DNA from: Debaryomyces hansenii CBS767
Taxonomy: Eukaryota; Ascomycota; Pichiomycetes; Serinales; Debaryomycetaceae
Direction: 5' to 3'
NCBI RefSeq assembly: GCF_000006445.2
Contig: NC_006047.2
Coordinates: 248,001-312,000 of the forward strand
DNA length: 64,000 nt
This document shows positions 8,839 to 18,721 of the stretch, in pieces. How positions within the stretch are numbered: position 1 is the stretch's first letter; every line of letters starts with the position of its first letter. Below the pieces are notes generated by a model. That model searched no databases. It was given only the letters and a program-made list of their open reading frames with translations, and was not told the origin of the DNA. The position numbers and the translations under genes were made by a program.

Positions 8839-11220
8839 CTATACGCCTGATGAGCCAAATTTGACCGCCCAATTTTCGTACTCAACTAAACCTTCGCTCA
8901 GTACACTAGGACGAATATAATTCAAACTAGCTCTGAAGTCGTCTAGATTTATGGGGCGGATATTCTCTGTTGGGGTATCAAGCAATTTGTCACCCAACGA
9001 CCGTAATGGACCCATTGCTGAGTCTTTGGCTAATGCAGTAATATCCGACCCACTGAAGCCCTTGGTCAAAGCAATGAGTTCATTGTAGTCGTCTTTCAGA
9101 AGAGTATTCTTCTGGTGGGCTAATAATTTGATGATCTGCGATTTACGGGTCTCATCCTCGGGTAAGGGAATATACTGTCTTCTGACGAACCTTCTGCGCG
9201 CAGCCTCGTCGATGGACCACGGCAAATTTGTGGCACCCAAGATTAATACTCTGGAGACATCGTCTCCGTCATCTTTGTCTCTACCCGCGGCAGCACTGCT
9301 GAGCTCGGACCATTGGATTAAAAATTCGTTTTTGATTCTTCTTGAGCTCTCAGCATCACCGTCTGACCTTGAGCTCAAGAGTGAGTCTATTTCATCCACG
9401 AAAACAATTGAGGGAGCGAGCTTCCGAGCTATCAAAAACAAAGCTTTGACCAACTTTTCTGATTCTCCCAAATATTTGGAAGTAAGAGATGATGAACTGA
9501 TGGAGAAAAACGTCGATTTCGATTCTGTTGCCACTGCACGAGCCAACATAGTCTTACCAGTACCAGGAGGTCCGAACAAAAGCATTCCTCTTGTGGGCTC
9601 TCTCAAACCCTTGAAAAGGTCGGGTCTCAAAAATGGATAAACGACTGCCTCCTTCAATGAGTTTTTGGCACTTTCCAAGCCAACAATATCGTCCCAATAA
9701 ACCTCGTCGCCATGCACAACTATATCGTTCAAGATTTGTGTTGCTGCTAATGGATCGATACCTCTAATGGACGCAATAAGTGTCGCTTGTTCGTCGTCGT
9801 CCAAAGGTCTGTTTGGGTCATCGGTTTCGTCCAAAGAGTCTTTTAAGGCTTTTTCCATTTCTTCATCTAGTGGCTTATTGTCATCATATCCTCCTAAAAT
9901 ATCATCCATAGTTGGCGACATCGGTATGTCATCGTCTTTCCCGATATTTTTAGGTGCAGCAGTTCTAGGTTTTGCTTGTGCAGTTGAAGACGCTGCTGTA
10001 GTTGCTGTAGTCTTCTTCGGATTCTGTCTGGGCTTATTTGCAGACTGACTTCCAGGTATGTAATTGTAAGAAATATTTGGCTTCTTTGGAGGTTGGGTCA
10101 GAGCCTGTGGGGGTTTCATCACTGGTTTGGCTTTATAAACTGGTTGCAGTTTTGGTTGTGGTTTTGCTTTTGGTGCCGGTGATTGTCTGACAGGACTTCT
10201 CGATGCTGGTGGTTTTTGTTGTTGACCCTTCATTAATCTATTAATATTCAATGGCTTTGGCTTGTTATACATGTAGACACCTTTATTCTCTCCGTCATTC
10301 GATGACACACCAATATCTGACGTGCTTTTCGACGCATAGTCCGATAACTTGGGCTGTAACTTCAAGTTTTGTCCTACTGATGGCTTATTTATTCTAGGCT
10401 TGGGGAAATCGTTGTTAATAGTTAAGTTTTCCATCGAGGAACTGACATCATGGAGACCATTCGTTTTCGTGCCATTATTGGACAAACCCTGGCCAAGATA
10501 GTTGCCAGTTTCGTTATTATCACCGTTAATTGGAATATCTAGATCTATCAAGTTTGGCGGAGAGTCGACTTTCTCCCAGTTGGAATCAAAAAATTCGAAC
10601 GAATCCTGATCAAAATCCTCAAACATGTCATCCTTGGCCGGTTTAATGGTAGGTACCTTACTATTCGAGGGTTTCCGCCATGATACAGTTGCTGCCTTGG
10701 ACGCCTGCGCCGCTCCCTTGGTATTCAACGACTTGTGTTGAGGAATGCCTGGTCTCAACGACTTCAACATTCTTCTTTGGTTAGTTGCATTCGTATTGGT
10801 CAACGATCGCGACGACAGGCCCCCATTACCCCTTAAAGACGGAACCGTCATCGAGGACCCCTGATGCCCCAGTGTTACCTTAATTGCTGGCTTATTACTA
10901 CTACTAGTGTTCTGTTTCCGTGTGATTTCGTCCATTCTTAATTGCGACCTAATGAGATGCTTAACGTTCTCATCTCTGATTCGTTTCAACTCCTCCAAAA
11001 GTGTGCCTTCTTCGCTGTCTGTCTTGATAACTTGTTTATCAAATGCTTCTATCTTAAATAATAAAGACGTATGTAATGACTTCCATCCTTTTAATGCATC
11101 CTCAACCTTATTCTGCTCTTCCAATGTCAAGTTTCTAATAGTTAAATTACAACAATCATTGTATGTCTGTTGGAGTTCCTCCACTAGTGGCAATTGAGGT
11201 GGCTTCCGTCTCAGAAACAT
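8839..11220 (-). CDS. SAP1: AAA ATPase of the Sap1/Yta6 (fidgetin-spastin-like) group
   Basis: Type I AAA ATPase of the meiotic clade (katanin, spastin, fidgetin, Vps4, Msp1). S. cerevisiae Sap1 was found as a Sin1-interacting protein. The N-terminal about 90 residues form a helical MIT-like segment. A long Pro/Lys/Ser-rich linker follows, then the ATPase module in the last 300 residues. Walker A (GPPGTGKT) is near residue 550 and Walker B ([10 protein letters not shown]) near 605. The arginine-finger region reads [11 protein letters not shown]. The C-terminus ends [13 protein letters not shown], as in Vps4/katanin-type proteins. At 793 aa it is somewhat shorter than S. cerevisiae Sap1. Yta6 is the alternative orthologue. 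Confidence 0.88.
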   Translation of the reverse strand: MFLRRKPPQLPLVEELQQTYNDCCNLTIRNLTLEEQNKVEDALKGWKSLHTSLLFKIEAFDKQVIKTDSEEGTLLEELKRIRDENVKHLIRSQLRMDEITRKQNTSSSNKPAIKVTLGHQGSSMTVPSLRGNGGLSSRSLTNTNATNQRRMLKSLRPGIPQHKSLNTKGAAQASKAATVSWRKPSNSKVPTIKPAKDDMFEDFDQDSFEFFDSNWEKVDSPPNLIDLDIPINGDNNETGNYLGQGLSNNGTKTNGLHDVSSSMENLTINNDFPKPRINKPSVGQNLKLQPKLSDYASKSTSDIGVSSNDGENKGVYMYNKPKPLNINRLMKGQQQKPPASRSPVRQSPAPKAKPQPKLQPVYKAKPVMKPPQALTQPPKKPNISYNYIPGSQSANKPRQNPKKTTATTAASSTAQAKPRTAAPKNIGKDDDIPMSPTMDDILGGYDDNKPLDEEMEKALKDSLDETDDPNRPLDDDEQATLIASIRGIDPLAATQILNDIVVHGDEVYWDDIVGLESAKNSLKEAVVYPFLRPDLFKGLREPTRGMLLFGPPGTGKTMLARAVATESKSTFFSISSSSLTSKYLGESEKLVKALFLIARKLAPSIVFVDEIDSLLSSRSDGDAESSRRIKNEFLIQWSELSSAAAGRDKDDGDDVSRVLILGATNLPWSIDEAARRRFVRRQYIPLPEDETRKSQIIKLLAHQKNTLLKDDYNELIALTKGFSGSDITALAKDSAMGPLRSLGDKLLDTPTENIRPINLDDFRASLNYIRPSVLSEGLVEYENWAVKFGSSGV

Positions 11221-12024
11221 CTTGATATAATATGGTATGTTGTTATTTGCTTTGAAAAGAACGATAAATATACGTAAATGATTTAATCACTTGCTGGCTG
11301 GCGGCGCACTTCGTTTTGTGTTTGGTCCTTGGAACCATCACCATTTTTCGAATTTTTAGATCTTGCGGTTCAACCAACAAGACTACCGGCTATTCATCGT
11401 CAGCCACCTCATGAAGAAGCAGCTGGGGTTATCGGTCCCCGAACAGAACTCGTGTGACCATTCTGGGGCTTCTCTACATTCTACATGATTTGCGATAGTT
11501 CTTTCCAAATCTAATCTACATCAAAAAGATATCGTGACATAACGGGACACCCTCAAGTTTCTAACCTCAAGCATATTCTTTATAATCACATTCGATCTGT
11601 CCGAGCGTTTATCAACAATTAACTAACAACATATTCGGTGACAACAATCCACTCTAACAATATCACCCATAGTGTACCTTCCCAACTTAATGGGCAAGGC
11701 ACAGATAATAAAGCTTTCAAACTTAATTGAACAAACGGACCGCCATCATTCAAACATATATAACGACTGGTCAACTGCCAAATTTCAACTCGGAGGCAAC
11801 TTTCAAAGAGCAAACGAAAGAGATAAAACGAAGTTTTTGGTGAACCCCGGCGCCTTTTATAGTTGATGAGATCTGTCCGGGTAACTCTGTGTAACTTCTT
11901 CGATACGGCTTGCAGGGCTTTTAGGCAGTATTATGGCAAACGAATACTGGAGTAAAGAACAATCTTAAAGCACCAAATACAGGTATAAGGTACATTATAT
12001 ACGGACTAGAAGTTCTCTACGGGA
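11221..12024. promoter_or_regulatory. Divergent promoter region SAP1 / APQ12
   Basis: 804 bp between two divergent start codons. There is a TATA-like ATTATATAC just before the APQ12 ATG (about 11993-12001) and a GATGAGAT (PAC-like) near 11866. Short open frames on both strands around 11620-11866 show no recognisable protein. Confidence 0.4.
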
Positions 12025-12663
12025 ATGAGCGAGCTAAAGGATTATATTGCACAGATAGCATCCATAGCTATGACGGTATTGGTGATGGTTTTCCAGAATT
12101 GTATAATTCTATTCAACTATTCGTACCGAACATACCCACAATTTACATTGATGGTGATGGGAATTGTGGGAGCATATATGGTATATCGATTGGTGTTGAG
12201 AATGATACGGATGTGGATAGGGTTTTTGATGGGAATAATAAAGGCCTTGTTGATGCTAGTGTTTATTTGTGTGTGTGGAGCAGTTTATTTCAGAGGTTGG
12301 AGATTTTTCACGCAAGACGTGCATTTTATCAAGCAGGCGATCATTGACTTGTACCACAACCACGATGGATCGCGGAAACACTATACGAAGGGGTTTAATG
12401 TGATGAATGGGTTCTTTGGGATGTTTAATGGGGGAGATGCGCAAAAGGGCAAGTTCGGTCTGTCAAACGTGCTCGAGGACTACGGCATTGAAATTGACAA
12501 GTCGTACTTTGATTACGTGGAAGACCACTTCCATACGGGGGGAGACTTTGATTTTGACAAGATTGGTCAGTTTGTCAGCGATAATCTTGGAGATTTATTG
12601 GAAGGCGTTGATATGCAAGAAATGAGCAACAATATCTTGGGAAGCTTTATGAACCGGAATTAA
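12025..12663 (+). CDS. APQ12: Apq12-like nuclear-envelope/ER membrane protein
   Basis: Small integral membrane protein with two adjacent hydrophobic segments (about residues 38-62 and 68-92). The spacing and the core YPQFTLMVMGIVGAYMVYRL followed by RMIRMWIGF match the Apq12 family. Apq12 acts at the nuclear envelope/ER in membrane lipid homeostasis and nuclear pore biogenesis with Brl1 and Brr6. The C-terminal half is soluble and acidic and makes this protein (212 aa) longer than S. cerevisiae Apq12. Assignment rests on the pattern of membrane segments and the short motif, so it is moderate. Confidence 0.75.
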   Translation: MSELKDYIAQIASIAMTVLVMVFQNCIILFNYSYRTYPQFTLMVMGIVGAYMVYRLVLRMIRMWIGFLMGIIKALLMLVFICVCGAVYFRGWRFFTQDVHFIKQAIIDLYHNHDGSRKHYTKGFNVMNGFFGMFNGGDAQKGKFGLSNVLEDYGIEIDKSYFDYVEDHFHTGGDFDFDKIGQFVSDNLGDLLEGVDMQEMSNNILGSFMNRN

Positions 12664-12774
12664 AAACGATTTTACCGATATTTATCATAAGAAACATTAA
12701 ATAATCAACATCATGCGTAGGTATCTTGGATACAATATGTGTATGCATGGTAAAAATGTATTTCTATCTAATGA

Positions 12775-14562
12775 CTATTTACTTGTTATATCCTTTTCTT
12801 TGTCCTTTGGTTCTGGTTGTTCATCAATGCATTGAACTCCTCTATCTTTTAAGAAGAATGAACTGATAAAACAGATTCCAATCAAAGGAATACCTAAGTA
12901 GAAGTAATTCATGAGTGATTTCATATACATAGATTTGATAACTTTGACTTGTTTTTCGTTTAAGCCTGTAACCTCAATCCTGGTATAAATATGCAGCTTT
13001 AAGTAGTTTAAGTAGTCGGTGGGAATATTTGCATATTTCTCTTTATGTACTAATGCTTGATTAATTTCCTTCAATAAAGTATTGCTGACAATCAATGATC
13101 CCATTGCAATTCCAATAGCACCTCCAAATGATCTAATAACATTTCTAGCACCTATAACAACTGCCCTTTCTGACTTTCTGGCTTGTGCCTGAGCAGCCAC
13201 CATACATGGTTGGAAGGTAAATCCAAGTCCTATCCCCATAATGAGGAGGACAACAATGACGACCCCTATGTTAATGGTTTCACTCCATAATAATAGCAAT
13301 CCGCAACTCAAAACCCAGCTTCCATAACCGAATAAAATTACATGCTTGTAATGACCAGTGTACGAGATGATTTGACCACTGATAATCGAATTAATGGCTT
13401 GCATTAATACCAAGGGTATTAACAACACTGAAGCCATTATTGAATCGTACCCTCTAACAATTTGAAAATAGTAAGGAATGTAATATGTGAATGAATAATA
13501 TGTCATACCATATAAGAAGTTAGTTGATAAAACTAACGACAACAGCCCAGACTTGAATAATCCTAACGGTATCATTGGTAACCTAGGAATCTTCCATTCA
13601 ATCAACAAAAACCCAACTAAGCATAACCCCCCTACAATAAACATGGCAATAATAAGACCACTATTCCATTTATATGTTGATCCACCTCCACTAATCGGTA
13701 TAAGCAAGAGAATTAAACCAGCGGAACTGAAAATGAACCCCAAATAATCAATCTTCTTAAACTTCTCTCTTCTGGATAACACTTCCTGTTTATCCTTTCT
13801 ATTTTTATTAACAACGAAGTAGATTATTACGGCAACTAAAAAGCATATGGCTGGCATGATGTAATAAAATGTTCTCCAACTCGAGCCTTTTATAAAACCA
13901 GCTAAAATTAATGGACCAGTACAGTTAGCTAATCCTATACTACTTGAAAGAATGCCATAGTACTTAGCACGCTTCTTAAGTACAACAATATCGGAAATTA
14001 TAATATTTGTTAACAGTTGAATTCCTCCATTAGCTATACCACAACATGCCCTAAAGATGAAAAATTGCACCCCTGTTTTAGCAAGCCCACAAGCCAAATC
14101 AGCAACCGCTAAAAGAAAGAATGAATACAACAATACTGTCTTTCTACCAAATATATCGGCAAATCTACCCACCAACACCTGACATACACAATTCGCTAAA
14201 AGTGACGACGTACCTGCCCAGTTAATAGTAGTTTCTGCATTTAAATCCTTTGCAATATGTGGTAATGCAATGGTTATGCCAGTTTGATCAACAAAAGATA
14301 TAAATAACCCTAGAGACATTGTTGCAAGACATACAATCATCTTTTTCGTAGGTAAAATATTTAAATGAGCATCTCCTAATCTTTCAGCCAAGTCCAGTTC
14401 ATCGTCACCAATGTTATTCTGTACATCGGTCTCTCTTACGACTCGAGATTTTGTATTACCCTCAACCTGCGATATGTTGGCCGTATTTAAAGATGCACTC
14501 AGCTGATTTTCCAAATTTTCCAAATTTTTATTTGCACCATCAAAATTGACATGTTCTTGCAT
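12775..14562 (-). CDS. DHA2-type MFS multidrug transporter (595 aa), paralogue of the one at window start
   Basis: Full-length drug:H+ antiporter of the 14-helix type. About 68 hydrophilic N-terminal residues precede the membrane domain. MFS motif A is GRFADIFGRK and the antiporter motif GLANCTGPLILAGF. The tail SFFLKDRGVQCIDEQPE matches the paralogue at 1-1615, and similarity runs along the whole length, so the two arose by duplication. They now lie about 11 kb apart on opposite strands. The promoter holds a CGG-triplet cluster resembling the Tac1-type drug-response element. Substrate is unknown. Confidence 0.93.
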   Translation of the reverse strand: MQEHVNFDGANKNLENLENQLSASLNTANISQVEGNTKSRVVRETDVQNNIGDDELDLAERLGDAHLNILPTKKMIVCLATMSLGLFISFVDQTGITIALPHIAKDLNAETTINWAGTSSLLANCVCQVLVGRFADIFGRKTVLLYSFFLLAVADLACGLAKTGVQFFIFRACCGIANGGIQLLTNIIISDIVVLKKRAKYYGILSSSIGLANCTGPLILAGFIKGSSWRTFYYIMPAICFLVAVIIYFVVNKNRKDKQEVLSRREKFKKIDYLGFIFSSAGLILLLIPISGGGSTYKWNSGLIIAMFIVGGLCLVGFLLIEWKIPRLPMIPLGLFKSGLLSLVLSTNFLYGMTYYSFTYYIPYYFQIVRGYDSIMASVLLIPLVLMQAINSIISGQIISYTGHYKHVILFGYGSWVLSCGLLLLWSETINIGVVIVVLLIMGIGLGFTFQPCMVAAQAQARKSERAVVIGARNVIRSFGGAIGIAMGSLIVSNTLLKEINQALVHKEKYANIPTDYLNYLKLHIYTRIEVTGLNEKQVKVIKSMYMKSLMNYFYLGIPLIGICFISSFFLKDRGVQCIDEQPEPKDKEKDITSK

Positions 14563-14737
14563 ATTTACCTGCAGCTTCTGAACTATCCAGAATCAATATA
14601 CTAATATAAACAGTTTGCACCCTGTATTTTGAGGTCCTTTAACTTCTATTCAAGATGTATATATCTACTGGGATCAGAGAATTCTAAAGTTCATGAACAA
14701 GAGGGTAGCTTTTATATTGAGGAGATGGAAATGTTTT

Positions 14738-14761
14738 CGGATCGGAAATCGGGCTTCTCGG
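14738..14761 (+). promoter_or_regulatory. CGG-triplet cluster with drug-response-element-like core
   Basis: Four CGG triplets lie in 24 bp, at 14738, 14743, 14750 and 14759. The middle pair forms CGGAAATCGG (14743-14752), which fits the CGGAWATCGG core described for the C. albicans Tac1-bound drug-response element. It lies about 180 bp upstream of a drug transporter start. Binding by a zinc-cluster regulator is inferred. Confidence 0.45.
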
Positions 14762-15030
14762 ACTAGGTGTGGAGACAAAAGATGGGGCTGCGAATTTATA
14801 TTGGCCAGTTAAAGAGCTATTGTATATAATCGTACTTGAGTTGCCAATACATGACATAAAATGTATTACATAGAACTAAAGAGTAGTCTAGACCATGTCT
14901 ATGTACACTGTAGATAAGTTGTGCTGCTCTTGGTTTACTAATCGTCTTTAAGGACATTCGTTATTAACAAAACTCTAATAAAACTACTTCTATTTATCAG
15001 CTTCAACAGTTACAAGTCTTGTAGGGAAAA

Positions 15031-15056
15031 ATACAAGAATATTATACAAGAATATT
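15031..15056. repeat. 13-nt tandem duplication
   Basis: ATACAAGAATATT occurs twice with no spacer. It is probably a replication-slippage product, and no function is evident. Confidence 0.7.
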
Positions 15057-15344
15057 ATGTGTGAAACATAAAAGTGTATTAATTACATTGCAAGGTCTAG
15101 TTAAGGTCTGTTTTGTATGTGATAGTATACACGTTCACAATGAAAGTCGATGCGGAACTCATTTTTGCAACTGCCACAGAAACCCACCTTTTGATGATTT
15201 TTCAAAATTATTCTGCTTCTCTCTCAAATATCACTATTCCTGTCTTCTATGACCCCGATTCTAGGTTAATCCTATCTATTTATAAAACTTAAACCGTTAA
15301 AATTCTTATCTTGTAGAGAATCACAAATGGTGAAAAATTGATAA

Positions 15345-15352
15345 CACGTGAT
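15345..15352 (-). promoter_or_regulatory. ATCACGTG (Cbf1-type E-box)
   Basis: CACGTGAT on the plus strand, which is RTCACGTG on the minus strand, the Cbf1 preference. It is 108 bp upstream of the DnaJ-gene ATG. Confidence 0.4.
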
Positions 15353-15459
15353 AGTGTCGAAGGGTCATCTGGTGAGCTTTGCCATTAAGTCGATAAAACA
15401 ACCCTTGTATACCCATTGAATCATAATATCGAGTTATTTTACGTTAAGACAGTGTAAAC

Positions 15460-16815
15460 ATGATTAAAGACACGAAGTACTATGATATTTTAGGCGTTGA
15501 GCCAACGGCAACAGACGTAGAATTGAAAAAGGCATACAGGAAGCAAGCTATTAAGTGTCACCCAGATAAAAATGGTAATGACCCTGATGCAGCAGCCAAG
15601 TTTCAAGAATTAGGTGAAGCATACGGTATTTTGCAAGATAAGGAAAAAAGGGCACTCTACGATGAAATGGGTGTTGAAGGTATGCAAAGTAATAATGTTG
15701 CAGGCGAAGCAGATATCGACCCAGCTGAATTCTTCAGTATGATTTTCGGAGGTGAAGTTTTCAAAGACTGGATTGGTGAATTATCGATGTTGAACGAAGT
15801 ATCTAAGACTGCGGATATTTTAGGCGACGAAGAAGGGACTGAGCTGGAATCACAGACTGCGGATTCAACCACTGCTACAAGTGAAGTAGCAACACAATCT
15901 GAAAGCGCTTCAGACGTAACCAAGACCAATGAAGAAAAGGATGATATTTTATCTACTGAGGCTATTAATAAGAAAAAGAAGCAAAAGATGACCCAACATC
16001 AAAGAGAAGAAATTTTGAAGCTTCATGAGGAAACCAAAAAGGCCCAAGAAGAACGTGTAAGAGTCTTGTCAGAGAACTTATTATCCAGAATCGAACAATA
16101 TACATCTGCCTCTACCAACCAAGATTCTTTAGATCGTTTCAAGACGAAGTTGAACGAAGAATTAGAGGACTTGAAAATTGAAAGTTTCGGTATAGAATTA
16201 TTACACTTAATTGGTAAGATTTACACAAACCAAGCTCATGCTACTATTAATTCCTGTAAGACCTTCGGTGTGTCCAAAATCTTTTCGTCGGTCAAATCGA
16301 AAACTAACAGCTTCAAGAATGGATTCTCTATTTTAAAGACAGCTTTAGATGCCCAAGCTTCTGTCGAGGCAATGGTTAGAGAGCAAGAAGATATACAAGA
16401 GGCTATCGAAAAAGGTGAAGAATTGTCTGACTCCCAAAAGCATAGACAAGTTGAAATGGAAAGATTAATCACTGGTAAGGTTTTGGCAGCCGCTTGGGCT
16501 TCTACTAAGTTCGAAGTCACCGGTATTTTGAATAAGGTCTGTACTAGAGTCTTAAATGATAAATCACTCGGCAAGAAGGTCAGAATCTCCAGATCCCAGG
16601 CCGTTCTTTACATTGGTGAAACTATGTTGAAGGTCCAAAGATCACCCGAAGAAGCCGAAGATGCTAGAATCTTTGAAGAGATGATGGCAGACGCTACCGC
16701 TAAGAAATCAACTAAAAGAAACAAAAAATCTAAAGTAAGTGATAGAGATATTGAAGAATTCATGACAAACGTTAATGAAGTCCATGAAGTGAATGAACCC
16801 GAAGACATTAAATGA
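15460..16815 (+). CDS. DnaJ (Hsp40) protein of the Caj1/Djp1 family
   Basis: Class III J-protein. The J domain occupies residues 5-70 with the Hsp70-activating HPD triad at 34-36. Next come the family-specific stretch EFFSMIFGGEVFKDWIGELS, an acidic/Thr-rich linker, and the C-terminal DnaJ-X domain. In S. cerevisiae this layout belongs to Djp1 (peroxisomal/mitochondrial protein import) and Caj1 (plasma-membrane associated). The sequence does not let me choose between them, so no symbol is given. At 451 aa it is slightly longer than either. The gene is followed by ISD11, 168 bp downstream on the same strand. Confidence 0.92.
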   Translation: MIKDTKYYDILGVEPTATDVELKKAYRKQAIKCHPDKNGNDPDAAAKFQELGEAYGILQDKEKRALYDEMGVEGMQSNNVAGEADIDPAEFFSMIFGGEVFKDWIGELSMLNEVSKTADILGDEEGTELESQTADSTTATSEVATQSESASDVTKTNEEKDDILSTEAINKKKKQKMTQHQREEILKLHEETKKAQEERVRVLSENLLSRIEQYTSASTNQDSLDRFKTKLNEELEDLKIESFGIELLHLIGKIYTNQAHATINSCKTFGVSKIFSSVKSKTNSFKNGFSILKTALDAQASVEAMVREQEDIQEAIEKGEELSDSQKHRQVEMERLITGKVLAAAWASTKFEVTGILNKVCTRVLNDKSLGKKVRISRSQAVLYIGETMLKVQRSPEEAEDARIFEEMMADATAKKSTKRNKKSKVSDRDIEEFMTNVNEVHEVNEPEDIK

Positions 16816-16983
16816 TTAGTAATATGTAATTAATTCCTCTTGTATTTATTAGAATATATCAATATACTATATTCGGTCCGTACACTACCCAATCTTTTTT
16901 TTATTCATCACGGAAGTATTTCCTCTCTACTCCACGAAATACATTACTCATCTAGATAACTTTCTTATCCTAAAACAGAAATC

Positions 16984-17250
16984 ATGCCTAATTCTAAGCA
17001 AATACTAGGCTTATACAAGCAGCTTTTGGAAAAAGCTTATAAGTTTGATAACTATAACTTTAGAGAGTTCGCCAAGAGAAAGGTTGTTGATTCATTTAAG
17101 GCAAACAAATCCTTGAAGAATGATGAAGCTATTAAATCATTTTATAATGAGGGAATAAACCAGTTAGCTATGTTACAGAGACAAACAACCATTTCTCAAA
17201 TGTTTACCTTTGATAAGGTAGTCGTTGAGCCATTAAAGAAGCATCATTAG
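16984..17250 (+). CDS. ISD11: Isd11, LYR-motif partner of cysteine desulfurase Nfs1
   Basis: Mitochondrial matrix LYR protein that stabilises and activates Nfs1 in iron-sulfur cluster assembly (human LYRM4). The LYR signature appears as LYK (residues 10-12) near the N-terminus. The family stretch FDNYNFREFAKRK and the C-terminal QTTISQMFTFDKVVVEPL align with S. cerevisiae Isd11. It has no separate presequence, as in other species. At 88 aa the length is typical. The ATG is preceded by an AT-rich leader. Confidence 0.96.
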   Translation: MPNSKQILGLYKQLLEKAYKFDNYNFREFAKRKVVDSFKANKSLKNDEAIKSFYNEGINQLAMLQRQTTISQMFTFDKVVVEPLKKHH

Positions 17251-18029
17251 GAAAAATACGAGATTCCGAATAGTCAGAACTATCAGACAGATGTCTAACA
17301 CTTACTGATTGCTCATTGAAGATCTGTTAATCCAAGAAGATATTACGGAAAAGGAGTATATTCTTTGCCGTAATTCATTCTTTGTATATAATTTGCGAGT
17401 CGTTGATCGGTTTGGTGGCGTACAGCAAATATTCGTTAGATTTGTACTTTATTAATAAATTTATACGTTATTGTTGAGGGATAGAAGTCAATCAAAGGTA
17501 ATTATTAACTGCCTTGCATATATCTAATATAAGAACTATTTTTTTTTAAAAACATATTGTAGGGCTCTATAAGCTCATTTTATTTCCTATTGTAAGTTAA
17601 AGGACGCTTTTTCTTGATGTTCTTCATGAATAGTTCTTTATCAGTTTGTCACTCAAAATTAATCATTAATAAGAGATAGGTTTCATCTCGAAGCGTATAG
17701 TGATGGACTATAAACCTAGATAGATTTATTCACCTGTTTTTATAAGATCTACGAAATTAGTGTTAATTGAATCAAATAATATTTGTATTTTACAGTACTG
17801 TTTCGTCACGATCACGAAGTCTAATGATAGTAATTATGACCTCAGTATTGGCGTAGGATATACCATTTGGCCTAAATACCATATCAACCCATGATCAGCA
17901 AAAACATAAGAGAAGTAATAAACATGAACTCACGGGAAAACACTTTGGAAATTCTTTATGTTTACTATATTGTACCTTTAATAGAACTAGTAGTACTTAA
18001 TGAACTCTTTGAGAACCAAAAAAAATATA
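17251..18029. other. Intergenic region between ISD11 and tRNA-Asn, nothing recognised
   Basis: AT-rich with homopolymer T and A runs. No LTR ends, tRNA or convincing ORF was found. Confidence 0.45.
18018..18025 (-). terminator. Pol III T8 terminator of tRNA-Asn
   Basis: Eight A on the plus strand, read as T8 on the transcribed strand, 4 nt past the tRNA 3' end. Confidence 0.8.
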
Positions 18030-18103
18030 CGACCTCGGTGAGGGTCGAACTCACGATCTTGAGATTAACAGTCTCACGCCTTAGCCAACTTGGCCACGAA
18101 GTC
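18030..18103 (-). tRNA. tRNA-Asn (GTT)
   Basis: 74 nt, no intron. The acceptor stem GACTTCG pairs with CGAGGTC with one T-G wobble. The anticodon loop reads CTGTTAA with anticodon GTT. The T arm contains GTTCGAC. A T8 run follows. CCA is not encoded, as expected in eukaryotes. Confidence 0.96.
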
Positions 18104-18295
18104 GTATTTTCAAACTTATGTGGAAATAGATGTGTATAAGTATGTAGAGTTTGGTCTTATTCACTAAACTAGCGATCATATTAGTCATATAAACATTACT
18201 TGTAGGGGGGTTTCCTTTTTGTAAAATGATATATACATATAGCAAGGAAAGCAAAATAAATAGTTGGGCGTATACGTATATTTGCACACAAAAAA

Positions 18296-18526
18296 ATGGA
18301 CCATGATAAGACTAAAGAGAAAGCTTTGAACCATTTTCAGTCAGTATTAGGTGATAAATACAAAGAATATGAATTCTTCTTCGCTGATGACAACGGTCTT
18401 TTATTAATTAATCCGGTAGAGAGAAGAGAAATAGATGAATTGGGACAGGATAGGTTATTAGAGATGGCCATTGATACATTACCACATAGGTGTATGGTAT
18501 GCATGGAACACAATGTCTTTACTTAG
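18296..18526 (+). CDS. Small protein of unknown function (76 aa)
   Basis: I do not recognise it. The ATG follows a run of A, a good yeast start context, and codon choice is like that of neighbouring genes (AT-rich third positions, GAT/GAA/TTA). The product is acidic and probably soluble. It begins MDHDKTKEKALNHFQSVLG and ends with a Cys/Met-rich tail (RCMVCMEHNVFT). There is no signal peptide or membrane span. It lies between tRNA-Asn and the convergent TRS130. It could be a real small gene or a last exon, and homology would decide. Confidence 0.5.
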   Translation: MDHDKTKEKALNHFQSVLGDKYKEYEFFFADDNGLLLINPVERREIDELGQDRLLEMAIDTLPHRCMVCMEHNVFT

Positions 18527-18721
18527 TAAACTACCAAACGTTAAGGTATTCAACATTGAAATTTTATATAATATATTGTGATACGTTTCTAACTTTTATT
18601 CTTACTATAACCTATAAAATGTATGTTTGGAAGCTTGTAGTATGAGTAATAAGGAGAAATTTGAATTTATGACTGATTCTGCATATATAGCTATTGTATA
18701 AAATACTAAGCTATCTGGCTT

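Larger units (their letters stand above)
14563..15459. promoter_or_regulatory. Divergent promoter region MFS transporter / DnaJ gene
   Basis: 897 bp without a credible gene. It contains four CGG triplets (14738-14761), a 13-nt tandem duplication (15031-15056) and a CACGTGAT motif (15345-15352) 115 bp before the DnaJ ATG. Confidence 0.45.

Noticed and set aside
8583..8885. Minus-strand 100-aa frame overlapping the SAP1 3' end
   Set aside because: It overlaps the SAP1 coding end in another frame and shows no protein-like features.
11619..11866. Short frames on both strands in the SAP1/APQ12 spacer
   Set aside because: Short, mutually overlapping, no recognisable motif; likely chance in promoter DNA.
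17251..18029. Possible LTR or transposon remnant beside tRNA-Asn
   Set aside because: I looked for TG...CA ends, target-site duplications and reverse-transcriptase-like frames and saw none.
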